Shown: positions 1 to 8,042, numbered from the stretch's first letter. The stretch is DNA of 15,804 bases from Lachnospiraceae bacterium UBA3401 (GCA_002358575.1 DEPD01000027.1:1-15804), one strand, 5' to 3'. The notes: generated from the sequence alone by a model not told the origin. Translations and numbers: made by a program.

Positions 1-61
1 TTTTCCTACAATTCCTAATGAAGAAGTGTGGATGCGAAAAATAGTAGAAAGGGGTGTTTAT

Positions 62-196
62 ATGAATTCTATGTTAGAATATAAGGGGTATCATGCTACT
101 ATAACCTATGATGCAGATGATGAATTGTTTGTTGGAGAAGTTTTTGGAATTGCTGATTCACTGTTTGATGGAAAAACACTGAAAGCGATACATTAA
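62..196 (+). pseudogene. truncated HicB-family antitoxin remnant
   Basis: The 44-residue product has the opening MLEYKGYHAT and continues through a GEVFGI stretch to FDGKT. This resembles the N-terminal strand-helix region of HicB-type antitoxins, whose full members run to about 110 residues and go on with a helix and a C-terminal DNA-binding part. Here the frame stops shortly after FDGKTLK, so the DNA-binding half is missing. The start is chosen because an AAAGGGGTG ribosome binding site lies just upstream; the frame is in fact open to the left edge of the window, so a longer N-terminus cannot be excluded. No HicA toxin is visible here; one could lie to the left. The stop codon sits in the loop of a terminator-like hairpin. 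The family call rests on a short stretch. Confidence 0.6.
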
Positions 197-211
197 TTTG
201 CATCGCTTTTT
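182..211 (+). terminator. terminator-like hairpin over the hicB remnant stop
   Basis: AAAGCGAT (182-189) pairs with ATCGCTTT (202-209), with two more pairs beyond an A/C mismatch and a six-base loop that carries the TAA stop. A T-run follows. It would end transcription of the HicB remnant and may be what survived when the 3' half of the gene was lost. Confidence 0.6.
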
Positions 212-257
212 ACTTTACAGGAAATTGCGATAATTAAAAGAAAACACAAACATATAT

Positions 258-925
258 TTATAGAAACATATATTCACGAGATTGGGTAAAAGGGCAACAC
301 GACAAGACGATCTGGTATACTTTAGAATATATAAAATCCTTCTTCACTGAACAGTAACATCCTATATATTTAACAACTGTTTTGGAATCACATTTGTAGA
401 GCCTTAGTCTTTTTAAAAGAGGGACCAATAACCCAATGTCATTAAGTTAAGGCAGTGTATGTGGGAATTCCATTTTAAATTCCTGCCAAAAGTATGGAGG
501 ATTAAAAGAAAATCTGGAGTATAGTTGATAGATTTGTTAAGTTTGTTGAACGTGTGTACGATAACACTGTTAACGGCATGGAAGATACAGTTAAGAAACC
601 GGCGGTTCTCGAGAAAAAAGTGACGCAGGTTTTCATCAATAGTAAAAACACAGTGTCTGTGCTGGACGTCAACGAGCTTGAAGGATATCTGGGGAGTTCT
701 TTCCATAGCATATTTATTACTACAAGTAGGACAGAAACGGCTGTGACATCTGAAAGGAACAAATTTGAGATTACCACAGTGAGGGCAGCCATACATGGTA
801 CCACCTAAAGAAAGATCACTGTAGTGGATCATTTTCTCAATGCTTTCCAGTTCGCATTTACGCAGATGAAGAGTATATCTGATTTCGTCAAAACTATCAT
901 TGAAAATTTTCTGTAATACATTCAT
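258..925 (-). pseudogene. IS91-family transposase, decayed (internal deletion and frameshift)
   Basis: IS91-type elements move by rolling-circle transposition with a HUH/Y relaxase-like transposase. Reading from 925 leftward, the protein has the N-terminal zinc-binding domain: from the Met at 925, Cys47, Cys50, Cys60, Cys65 and Cys68 lie in a CPHCG...CHSRFCPTC pattern. The start of the catalytic domain follows, with VQHRHCVFTI and LKWNSHIHCL, the HUH-type histidine motif. The frame then breaks at the stop at 413-415. In a shifted frame (about 422 down to 258) the sequence resumes with KTVVKYIGCY, which matches the catalytic-tyrosine VVKYIGRYLGRP block of this family. From memory of the family, roughly 70 residues between the two blocks are missing, and sequence after the tyrosine block is unrecognisable. 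An upstream Met at 967 is in frame but lies in the flanking hairpin. Inactive. Confidence 0.85.
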
Positions 926-960
926 GGGATTATTATACACGAAGTTGAGGGAAAAGAAAA

Positions 961-991
961 CCCCCACCCCTCAAGATTGAGGGGGTGGGGG
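961..991. repeat. GC-rich hairpin beside the IS91 remnant
   Basis: CCCCCACCCC-TCAA pairs with TTGA-GGGGG-T-GGGGG, with one extra G. It is a near-perfect stem with a very tight turn, in otherwise AT-rich sequence, immediately upstream of the IS91 transposase start. It could be a terminal (terIS-like) hairpin of the element or an unrelated strong stem. Confidence 0.6.
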
Positions 992-999
992 AGTTGATG

Positions 1000-1017
1000 T
1001 GTCGAAGACACTTTTTT
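1000..1017 (+). terminator. short terminator-like hairpin
   Basis: GTGTC-GAA-GACAC followed by a run of six T. The stem has only five pairs, so this is a weak call; no plus-strand gene precedes it except decayed sequence. Confidence 0.3.
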
Positions 1018-1072
1018 ATGCATAGACCCATGTAGAGGAAATAAGCCGCTAAAGCAGTGCGCGAGTCGTGCG

Positions 1073-1129
1073 TAGGGGAATAAACCTTCCTATTCAATTG
1101 TATAGGGGAAAGCCTTTCCTATTCATTTG
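1073..1129. repeat. two-copy imperfect tandem repeat
   Basis: Two units of about 28 bases, each opening with TAGGGGAA and closing with TTCCTATTCA.TTG, lie at 1073-1100 and 1103-1129, separated by 2 bases. A possible third, more decayed relative begins near 1032 (GTAGAGGAAATAAGCC). The 992-1216 interval holds this repeat and a small hairpin at 1167-1184 but no gene that I can see. Confidence 0.6.
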
Positions 1130-1166
1130 CACAAAAATATATTTGAAAACTGTAAAGAAATCCCGT

Positions 1167-1184
1167 AGGAGAAGATTTTCTCCT
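1167..1184 (-). terminator. possible terminator of the PBP gene
   Basis: AGGAGAA (1167-1173) and TTCTCCT (1178-1184) form a 7-bp stem with a 4-nt loop, 33 bases past the PBP stop in the transcription direction. The following tract is only moderately T-rich, so termination is uncertain. Confidence 0.4.
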
Positions 1185-1216
1185 CGCAATTGTTGTCTAA
1201 CGCAATATGGGGTGTA

Positions 1217-3883
1217 TTAATCTGTATCAGATGCAGGAGCTTGTGGTTCCACAGGTGTCTCTGGTGAGGACGGTGTGATGCCAGCAGCTCTTAACTGCAT
1301 TTCCAATATTTGTTGCTGAATAACTTCCTGTGCATTTGGCGCTGCAAAGAAAGTGCTATTGTGTGGACAAAGCTGCGTGTTTTCTGTATCGTTATCTGTA
1401 GGAAGCGTTGTAAGTGATGAGGCAAGATTATTGTCCAGAAGTCGGTCAGGTATCTGTTCGATAACAGATGCTTGTTTAAAAGGACATTCTTCTGCTGCCG
1501 AGAGTCCACAATATCCACATATATTAGAGAAGTAATGTACATCACAATATTCAGTTGGAACGGAGCCTTCTGCAAAATATTCTGTCTTGACACTGCCATT
1601 ACATACTCCTGCAATTGGGAGTCTTCCAGATTTGGAACAGATGGAAGCTGTGACAATACCATTCGCCATGGGAAATGACTTGTATTCCAAGTTTTCATGA
1701 ATCTTTGACATGACTTTTTTCCACATGGTTTTTGACAAATTCTTTTCGGCTGAAGTTTTCATACTGACATTATTGTCGTAACCAGTCCATGTTGTAGCAG
1801 TATAGTATGGTGTATAACCAGAAAACCACACATCTTTGTAATCAGAAGTAGTACCTGTTTTTCCGGCGATTGCCATATTTCCAAAATTGACAGATCCACC
1901 AGTACCAGATGTAACAACGTCAACCATAGCACTTGTAAGCAGCCATGCAGTGGATGCTTTAATCACCTGCGTAGACTCAGGAGTGGTGTTGTCAATCATA
2001 ACATTACCATCGTGATCAATAATTTTTGTATAGAACTTCGGTTTGACATAAGTTCCCTGATTGGCAATAGTAGCATAGGCAGCGTTTAATTCCATGTTGG
2101 TAACACCGTCTGTGATTCCGCCAAGTGCGAGGGGCTGTCCAATATCCGATACAATAGAACCATCTTTTTCAACACGTTTGTCAACGAGTGTAGAGAAACC
2201 GAAGTTCTGCAGATAGTCAAAGCCAAGTTGTGGAGAAATCTGTGTAAGTGTCTTAACGGCCACAATATTTGCAGATTGTACAATGCCATATCGAAGACTC
2301 AGAAGTCCTCTGTAATTATTTCCCCACCAGTTTTTCACAGGGCGTCCGCTGTTGTAATTAAATGGTGCATCATTTTGTACATCGGCAAGCGTTAGACCTG
2401 CACTGTCGAGAGCTGGTGCGTAGGTCGAGACTACTTTGAAGGTAGAACCAGGCTGTCTTGTTGTGTTGGAGGCTCTGTTGAGGGTACGGCTTGCCTCCTT
2501 TGTACCACGTCCACCTACAATGGCGACAATATGTCCAGTAGACTGGTCTTCTACAGTGATAGATACCTGTGGCTGTGGAGTGAGTGTGATGCGTTCTCCA
2601 TCAACTTTGTCCCCATCTGACATGACGTCATGTTTGTAGGCTTCAATTGCTTCATACGCCTCGTCTTTTGTCGCGTATAGCAGGTTAAAGGAAGGATTTT
2701 GTTGTTTATAGAATGCCTTGAACATCTCAGTACTGTGGTTTTCTTTTTCGCCGTTGGCTTTTTCAATTGTGAGAGCATAATTTAAGTACCATTTAATGGT
2801 TTCAGGATAGTTTTCTTCATTTTCATATACTTCATCACAGATTGCCTGGATATCTGGGTCCTGCGTTGTGTAAATACTCAAACCACCACTGAATAAAAGC
2901 CAGTGCGCCTGTGTCTCATTGAATCCTTTGATTTCCATCAAATCGTTCAATACCTGTCTGGTAACTTCGTCTACAAAATATGTATAGACGGATTTGTCCA
3001 CAGTTTCTTCATTTACAGCCAAAATACGGCTGTACACATCATCGGCCATTGCCTCATCGTATTCGGCCTGTGTAATATAGTCCTGTTCTTTCATTTTTTC
3101 GAGGACGATTTTACGCCTTGTTTCATTTTGGTCTGGATGGGATATGGGATTGTATTTTGAAGGGTTTGATGTGGTGGCAACAATAACTGCACACTCAGAC
3201 AGCGTTAGCTGATAAGGCTGTTTATTAAAATAGCGCAAAGCGGCAGCTTTAACCCCCAAGGTATTTTGTCCCAGATTAATGGTGCTCATGTAAATTTCCA
3301 GTATTTTTTCTTTTGACATCTTTTTTTCTAATTCAATCGCAAGATATTGTTCCTGGATTTTACGTTTAATTTTCTGCATTGTCTCTTCATTCACCCAGTC
3401 ATCAAATACGTTATTTTTTATGATTTGTTGAGTGATTGTAGAAGCACCTTGCGAGAGCTCTCCATTTTGCAATGCTGCAAAACCTGCACGTATAATACCC
3501 CTGATATCAATGCCGTTATGCTCATAAAAACGCTCGTCTTCAACTGCGACGAAAGCGTCTGCAAGATATTTAGGAATCTTATCGATTTCTTCATAGCTTC
3601 TGTTGGAATTGGCGGCAACTAATTTGGTCAACTCATTGCCTTTGGCATCGTACACAATCGTGGCAAATCCTTGCGGAAGTACAGCAGCAGGGTCTACATC
3701 AGGAGCTGAATTTAAGATTCCTTTGAAGGCACCAATACCAAAACAGACACCAACAATCATGACTGACATAACACTGACTAATATCAGTTTTAGCGCAGAG
3801 ACTAGAAACATTTTTTTGAATTTTATGGATTTTGAAGTTAGGGATTTCTGGACTTTTGAAATGCCTCTTTTCCCATAATTCAT
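1217..3883 (-). CDS. class A penicillin-binding protein (bifunctional transglycosylase/transpeptidase)
   Basis: This enzyme polymerises lipid II into glycan strands and crosslinks the peptides at the outer face of the cytoplasmic membrane. The 888 residues show a cytoplasmic basic N-terminus and one membrane segment at about 24-52. The GT51 transglycosylase domain follows, with EDERFYEHNGID (catalytic Glu115) and GASTITQQ at 146-153. The transpeptidase domain has STFK (Ser480 nucleophile, Lys483), SAN (537-539) and KTGT (675-678). All active-site motifs are intact. Beyond about residue 740 comes a tail with seven cysteines, including CGYC (789-792), and a low-complexity Pro/Ala/Thr end. A GGAGG site (3891-3895 on the plus strand) and a TATAAT box (3920-3925) support this start. 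It is a PBP1A/PonA-type protein, transcribed alone. I leave the symbol open because Clostridia often carry several paralogues. Confidence 0.96.
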   Translation of the reverse strand: MNYGKRGISKVQKSLTSKSIKFKKMFLVSALKLILVSVMSVMIVGVCFGIGAFKGILNSAPDVDPAAVLPQGFATIVYDAKGNELTKLVAANSNRSYEEIDKIPKYLADAFVAVEDERFYEHNGIDIRGIIRAGFAALQNGELSQGASTITQQIIKNNVFDDWVNEETMQKIKRKIQEQYLAIELEKKMSKEKILEIYMSTINLGQNTLGVKAAALRYFNKQPYQLTLSECAVIVATTSNPSKYNPISHPDQNETRRKIVLEKMKEQDYITQAEYDEAMADDVYSRILAVNEETVDKSVYTYFVDEVTRQVLNDLMEIKGFNETQAHWLLFSGGLSIYTTQDPDIQAICDEVYENEENYPETIKWYLNYALTIEKANGEKENHSTEMFKAFYKQQNPSFNLLYATKDEAYEAIEAYKHDVMSDGDKVDGERITLTPQPQVSITVEDQSTGHIVAIVGGRGTKEASRTLNRASNTTRQPGSTFKVVSTYAPALDSAGLTLADVQNDAPFNYNSGRPVKNWWGNNYRGLLSLRYGIVQSANIVAVKTLTQISPQLGFDYLQNFGFSTLVDKRVEKDGSIVSDIGQPLALGGITDGVTNMELNAAYATIANQGTYVKPKFYTKIIDHDGNVMIDNTTPESTQVIKASTAWLLTSAMVDVVTSGTGGSVNFGNMAIAGKTGTTSDYKDVWFSGYTPYYTATTWTGYDNNVSMKTSAEKNLSKTMWKKVMSKIHENLEYKSFPMANGIVTASICSKSGRLPIAGVCNGSVKTEYFAEGSVPTEYCDVHYFSNICGYCGLSAAEECPFKQASVIEQIPDRLLDNNLASSLTTLPTDNDTENTQLCPHNSTFFAAPNAQEVIQQQILEMQLRAAGITPSSPETPVEPQAPASDTD

Positions 3884-3919
3884 CGAATCACCTCCGTCAA
3901 ACTAAAATTCATTCTACTC

Positions 3920-3948
3920 ATTATAACAAAATCCTTTACGTAAATAAA
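3920..3948 (-). promoter_or_regulatory. probable promoter of the PBP gene
   Basis: On the minus strand a perfect TATAAT (plus 3920-3925) lies about 37 bases before the start codon. Seventeen bases upstream is a poor -35 (TTTATT), so the call rests mainly on the -10. Confidence 0.5.
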
Positions 3949-4119
3949 GAACTTTTTTTAGAGTTTATAGGAATTATATTATTTCTTTATATTTTTTATG
4001 TGTTTTTGGTGGAAGCTGTGGTGCGTGGTATACAAATATTAGTTTAGGCGGAATATTTGCATTTTATACAACTACAGGTTATGATAGGAGTATAAAAGTT
4101 GATTGGTTGGAGGTTGGAT

Positions 4120-4770
4120 ATGGAAAAAGATATGACAGAACAGTCGTATGACGATTTTGTGTTGCTTACGAAAGGGGCAGAGGCAGAACTTGTGGAAAAG
4201 AAATCAAGATTTATAGCGACGGTGTGTCCTGTCGAGAGCGAGGAGGAGGCAATCGTTTTTATAGAAAAAATGAAAAAGAAATACTATGATGCCAGGCATA
4301 ATTGTTCTGCCTTTGTAATAGGAAGCAAGGCGCAACTCACTAGAAGCAGTGATGATGGGGAGCCAAGTGGCACTGCAGGGCGTCCAATGCTTGAGGTATT
4401 GCTTGGAAGCGGAATTAGAAATGTTGCTGCTGTGGTCACAAGATATTTTGGCGGAACATTATTGGGAACTGGTGGTCTTGTGCGGGCATATTCTGGTGTG
4501 TTGAAGGAAGCCCTGCAAAAGTGTGAGATAGTCCGCCAGCATTTTGGTGTCAAACTAAAGATTCGGACGGATTATAACATGCTTGGAAAAATTCAATATA
4601 TTTTGGCTAGTAAAAAGATTGAGATAGAGGATAGTGTCTATATGGCTGATGTAGAGATGACGGTCATAGCACCAATTGAGGAGTATGACCGCCTTTGCAA
4701 AGAAATTGCAGAGGCGACAAGTGCCTGTGCAAAGATAGAAGAATTGGAACGCTTGTATTATTTTGCATAG
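4120..4770 (+). CDS. YigZ/IMPACT family protein
   Basis: The 216-residue product has the UPF0029/IMPACT N-terminal domain at about 20-130: KKSRFIA, the DARHNCSAF stretch, the signature SSDDGEPSGTAGRP (76-89) and VTRYFGGTLLGTGGLVRAYS (106-125). A DUF1949 ferredoxin-like C-terminal domain follows (about 140-210). E. coli YigZ has been linked to proline peptide processing or translation-related roles, but the biochemical function remains loosely defined. The start at 4120 follows GGAGG (4109-4113) with six-base spacing; an upstream TTG at 4099 has no comparable site. The gene stands alone between a divergent PBP gene and a convergent SpoIID-like gene and is of the usual family length. Confidence 0.93.
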   Translation: MEKDMTEQSYDDFVLLTKGAEAELVEKKSRFIATVCPVESEEEAIVFIEKMKKKYYDARHNCSAFVIGSKAQLTRSSDDGEPSGTAGRPMLEVLLGSGIRNVAAVVTRYFGGTLLGTGGLVRAYSGVLKEALQKCEIVRQHFGVKLKIRTDYNMLGKIQYILASKKIEIEDSVYMADVEMTVIAPIEEYDRLCKEIAEATSACAKIEELERLYYFA

Positions 4771-4796
4771 AGTGAATCGTAATATATTTTTTCAGG

Positions 4797-6059
4797 TTAT
4801 CCTGGTTCTGAGATGCGGGTTACACCCACAAATATTTCAGAGATTTTATACCAAGTAGGGTAATCTACAATTCCGGTGGGGGCGAGACCGAACACGCGTT
4901 GGAAAGTACGGACTGCGTTGGCAGTGGCTGTTCCAAAGATTCCGTCTTCGTTGATGCGAGGAATTGCTGGATAATTTTGAGCGATACGATTTAATTGCTG
5001 CTGCATTTGTAGTACTTTCTGACCAGAGGAACCAATTGTCAGGTCATAACCTGGCCAGGAGGAGGGAACACCAGAGATATAGGATGTGGAATTAATGTAC
5101 ATATCGTTTCCATAATAATAACGAATGATTTCTATTGGCGTATATCCCTGAGCGCCTAGATATTTGCTACCCCATTGGGAAAGTCCGTTGCAGGTAACAC
5201 GATTTCCATCACAATATGAAGTAAAAATTGGCTGGCGTACGCCTGGACGTGACAAATAGTTTGAAAAGATACTATCCACAATACGGCTAATGTTTTGATA
5301 GATATTTCTGCCATGAATCCACTTTTGATCGTAAGCGGTGGAGGAAGTGATGGTGAAGTTATAACCTTGATTCCGGTACCACTCTGTATACACACGGTTT
5401 AGCGTAAAAGACATAATCGCCAGTGTGTTGGCATAAATGGAGTTCTCCGGCCATGTCGCGTAAATTTCAGACGATACAACATTTTTGATGTAGTCGGTAT
5501 AACGGACGTAATAATTGGGTGCAGAGGAATCCTGTGGTAGACCATCATGCACAATGACATATTCAGGTATTACAACGCGACTTAGTACAATTTCTCCACT
5601 CTCGTCCATCGGTTTAATTTCATCCTCTGGTATTTTAGGAGGGTATTCTCCGTAGAGTGTGTGGTCAGGTATAATGATATTTTCCTCCGCTTCTCCTGGA
5701 GGTTCGACTTCAACTGGATTCATGGTGACTGGTTGTATCGCTGTGACATCAGGAAGTATCTCTGTGCCAGAGATAAAAACCGGCTCATAGCCTGGTGCGG
5801 TAACAGAGATATTATATTCCGAGTATGGCTGTACATCACTAATTTCTGTGCTGTAAGAAAGGTTTGGAGCAGGAAGTGAAATTGTGTCTGTAAGACCAGA
5901 ATCGTTTGTGGTGAGTGTCTCAACAACGGAGTCAGGAGCAGCGGAGTAAGAAATGGTTATCGTGGCATTATCTATGGGGATAAAGCCCAGCGATGATGTG
6001 ACGCTGATGGTTAAATCTCCAGAGTAAGCGGGTGTTTCAGCTTTCAAAATTTGAGACAT
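4797..6059 (-). CDS. SpoIID/LytB-like protein with C-terminal peptidoglycan-binding domain
   Basis: The 420-residue protein has three parts. Residues 15-115 look like beta-sandwich, carboxypeptidase-regulatory-like repeats. Residues 186-320 resemble the SpoIID/LytB (amidase enhancer) domain: YIKNVVSSEIYATWPENS aligns with the V..E.P.SWP.EALKAQA start of that family, and CNGLSQWGSKYLGAQGYTPIEII aligns with its GMSQYGA..A..G.....IL end. Residues 338-413 form a PG_binding_1 domain (GSSGQKVLQMQQQL...DGIFGTATANAVRTFQ). No signal peptide or membrane segment is visible. SpoIID itself is a sporulation lytic transglycosylase, but I cannot confirm its catalytic residues here. The start at 6059 is preceded by AGGGG with six-base spacing; an in-frame TTG at 6074 lies within the hairpin. 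It lies 58 bases downstream of typA on the same strand. A spore-coat or cell-wall role is inference. Confidence 0.8.
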   Translation of the reverse strand: MSQILKAETPAYSGDLTISVTSSLGFIPIDNATITISYSAAPDSVVETLTTNDSGLTDTISLPAPNLSYSTEISDVQPYSEYNISVTAPGYEPVFISGTEILPDVTAIQPVTMNPVEVEPPGEAEENIIIPDHTLYGEYPPKIPEDEIKPMDESGEIVLSRVVIPEYVIVHDGLPQDSSAPNYYVRYTDYIKNVVSSEIYATWPENSIYANTLAIMSFTLNRVYTEWYRNQGYNFTITSSTAYDQKWIHGRNIYQNISRIVDSIFSNYLSRPGVRQPIFTSYCDGNRVTCNGLSQWGSKYLGAQGYTPIEIIRYYYGNDMYINSTSYISGVPSSWPGYDLTIGSSGQKVLQMQQQLNRIAQNYPAIPRINEDGIFGTATANAVRTFQRVFGLAPTGIVDYPTWYKISEIFVGVTRISEPG

Positions 6060-6061
6060 AA

Positions 6062-6103
6062 AAATCCCCTGCAAATGTTTTTTATAGTATATGCAGGGGA
6101 TTT
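6062..6103 (-). terminator. terminator-like stem containing the ribosome binding site of the SpoIID-like gene
   Basis: A perfect 12-bp inverted repeat: AAATCCCCTGCA (6062-6073) and TGCAGGGGATTT (6092-6103) with an 18-base loop. On the minus transcript the second arm contains the AGGGG ribosome binding site and is followed by UUUUU and then the AUG at 6059. It therefore looks like the typA terminator and at the same time masks the next gene's start site. Confidence 0.8.
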
Positions 6104-6117
6104 GATTGTGTGATATA

Positions 6118-7950
6118 TCAATTTTTTTTCATACCTGCCCGCTTTCTTAAAGTGGGATCAAGAATCTTTTTGCGGATGCGAAAGCTTTGGGGTGTTACTT
6201 CCAGAAGCTCGTCCGTGTCGATAAAGTCAAGTGCCTGTTCCAAACTTAAAATTTTAGGCGGTGTTAACCGCAACGCTTCGTCAGCACTTGAAGAACGTGT
6301 GTTTGTAAGCTGCTTTTTTTTGCAGACATTCAGTTCAATATCTTCTCCTTTTCCATTCTGACCAACCACCATACCAGAGTAAACTTTTTCACCTGGTCCA
6401 ATAAATAGAGTGCCGCGCTCCTGCGCATTGTACAAACCATAGGTGATTGCTTCTCCCGCTTCAAACGCAATTAACGACCCCTGTTTGCGGTATTGGATAT
6501 CGCCCTTGTATGGTCCATAACCGTCAAAGATTGTGTTTAAAATGCCATTTCCTTTTGTATCTGTTAGAAATTCACCACGATATCCAATTAGTCCACGCGA
6601 TGGGATAGAGAACTCCAAGCGGGCATAGCCGCCGCTTGCCTTGCCCATATTTTGTAGCTCGCCTTTTCGCTGACTGAGTTTTTCAATGACAGTTCCTGAA
6701 AACTCCTCGGGAACATCAATGTATGCAAGTTCCATTGGCTCTAATTTTTTGCCATTTTCATCTGTTTTATACAATACTTCCGCTTTGCTTACCGCAAATT
6801 CAAAACCTTCACGGCGCATATTTTCAATTAAGACAGAAAGATGTAGTTCACCACGCCCCGAAACTTTGAATGCATCTGTATTTTCTGTCTCCTCAACGCG
6901 CAGAGATACATCTGTATTCAGCTCTCGGAATAGCCTGTCACGCAGATGACGACTGGTGACATATTTGCCTTCTTGTCCGGCAAGAGGAGAATCGTTTACT
7001 AGAAAATGCATAGCGATTGTAGGGTCACTGATTTTTTGAAAAGGAATTGGCACTACATTATCGACAGCACAGAGCGTATCACCAATATGAATATCTGCGA
7101 TACCAGAAATAGCAACAATGGAACCAATTTGCGCTTCTTTTACTTCTATTTTATTTAAACCATCAAATTCATAAAGTTTGCTAACTTTTACTTTTTTCTG
7201 CTTATCCGGTTCATGGTGATTACAGATAATGACTTCTTGATTGACAGAAATTGTGCCATTGTCAACTTTACCCACACCGATACGACCAACATATTCATTG
7301 TAGTCAATGGTGCTGATTAGCACTTGTGTTCCGGCGTCAGGGTTTCCTTCTGGTGCCGGAATATAATCCAGGATTGTCTCAAATAATGGTGTCATATCGA
7401 CCCCTGCTGCATCTTCTTTTAGAGAAGCAACTCCTGTTTTTGCAGAGGCATATACAAATGGACAGTCAAGTTGTGAGTCGTCTGCATCTAACTCAAGAAA
7501 AAGTTCAAGTACTTCATCAACAACCTCGGAAGCACGCGCCTCGGGACGGTCAATTTTGTTGATGCATACAATGACTGGAAGTTTAAGTTCCAGTGCTTTT
7601 TTGAGCACAAATTTTGTTTGAGGCATGGCACCTTCAAATGCGTCAACAACAAGAATAACACCGTTTACCATTTTGAGCACGCGCTCTACCTCACCGCCAA
7701 AATCAGCATGCCCAGGTGTATCGATAATATTAATCTTTGTATTTTTGTACATGACAGCCGTATTTTTTGATAGTATTGTGATGCCGCGTTCCCGCTCTAT
7801 ATCATTAGAATCCATAACACGTTCAGCAACTTCTTGGTTTTCGCGAAACACACCGCTCTGTTTTAAAAGTTCATCTACAAGAGTGGTTTTGCCGTGGTCT
7901 ACATGGGCGATAATAGCTACGTTTCTGACATCTTCTCTTTTCTGTATCAT
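6118..7950 (-). CDS. typA: ribosome-associated GTPase TypA/BipA
   Basis: TypA (BipA) is a translational GTPase of the EF-G superfamily that binds the ribosome and affects 50S assembly and stress or low-temperature growth. The 610-residue product carries all G motifs: G1 AHVDHGKT (15-22), G2 RGIT (55-58), G3 DTPGH (77-81), G4 NKID (131-134) and G5 near YASAKTG. EF-G-like domains II, III and V follow, and then the TypA-specific C-terminal domain (GLIGYRGEFLTDTKGNG, later TNTRSSSADEALRLTPP). Length matches the family. The start at 7950 follows GGAGG with eight-base spacing; an upstream in-frame start at 7965 overlaps that site. It has its own promoter (8014-8042) and is divergent from the SSB-like gene. 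Confidence 0.97.
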   Translation of the reverse strand: MIQKREDVRNVAIIAHVDHGKTTLVDELLKQSGVFRENQEVAERVMDSNDIERERGITILSKNTAVMYKNTKINIIDTPGHADFGGEVERVLKMVNGVILVVDAFEGAMPQTKFVLKKALELKLPVIVCINKIDRPEARASEVVDEVLELFLELDADDSQLDCPFVYASAKTGVASLKEDAAGVDMTPLFETILDYIPAPEGNPDAGTQVLISTIDYNEYVGRIGVGKVDNGTISVNQEVIICNHHEPDKQKKVKVSKLYEFDGLNKIEVKEAQIGSIVAISGIADIHIGDTLCAVDNVVPIPFQKISDPTIAMHFLVNDSPLAGQEGKYVTSRHLRDRLFRELNTDVSLRVEETENTDAFKVSGRGELHLSVLIENMRREGFEFAVSKAEVLYKTDENGKKLEPMELAYIDVPEEFSGTVIEKLSQRKGELQNMGKASGGYARLEFSIPSRGLIGYRGEFLTDTKGNGILNTIFDGYGPYKGDIQYRKQGSLIAFEAGEAITYGLYNAQERGTLFIGPGEKVYSGMVVGQNGKGEDIELNVCKKKQLTNTRSSSADEALRLTPPKILSLEQALDFIDTDELLEVTPQSFRIRKKILDPTLRKRAGMKKN

Positions 7951-8013
7951 ATATAGATCCTCCATATTTTCAAATACAATAATTCATTCAGAATTTCTTT
8001 TCAAAACTAAAAT

Positions 8014-8042
8014 AGTATAGCACTTATGTGTGTGTTTTGCAA
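8014..8042 (-). promoter_or_regulatory. promoter of typA
   Basis: On the minus strand TTGCAA (plus 8037-8042), a 17-base spacer and TATACT (plus 8014-8019), about 64 bases before the typA start. Good sigma-A match. The rest of the 285-base gap to 8236 shows no gene. Confidence 0.75.

Noticed and set aside
554..808. Plus-strand open frames over the IS91 remnant
   Set aside because: They are antisense to clear zinc-finger and HUH motifs of the transposase and have no recognisable domain or good ribosome binding site.
1073..1129. CRISPR array
   Set aside because: Only two imperfect adjacent units with a 2-base gap, no spacers and no cas genes.
3603..4047. Plus-strand frames at the PBP 5' end and in the gap before the YigZ gene
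   Set aside because: The first part is antisense to the PBP N-terminus and the rest runs through its promoter; no domain and no good start site.
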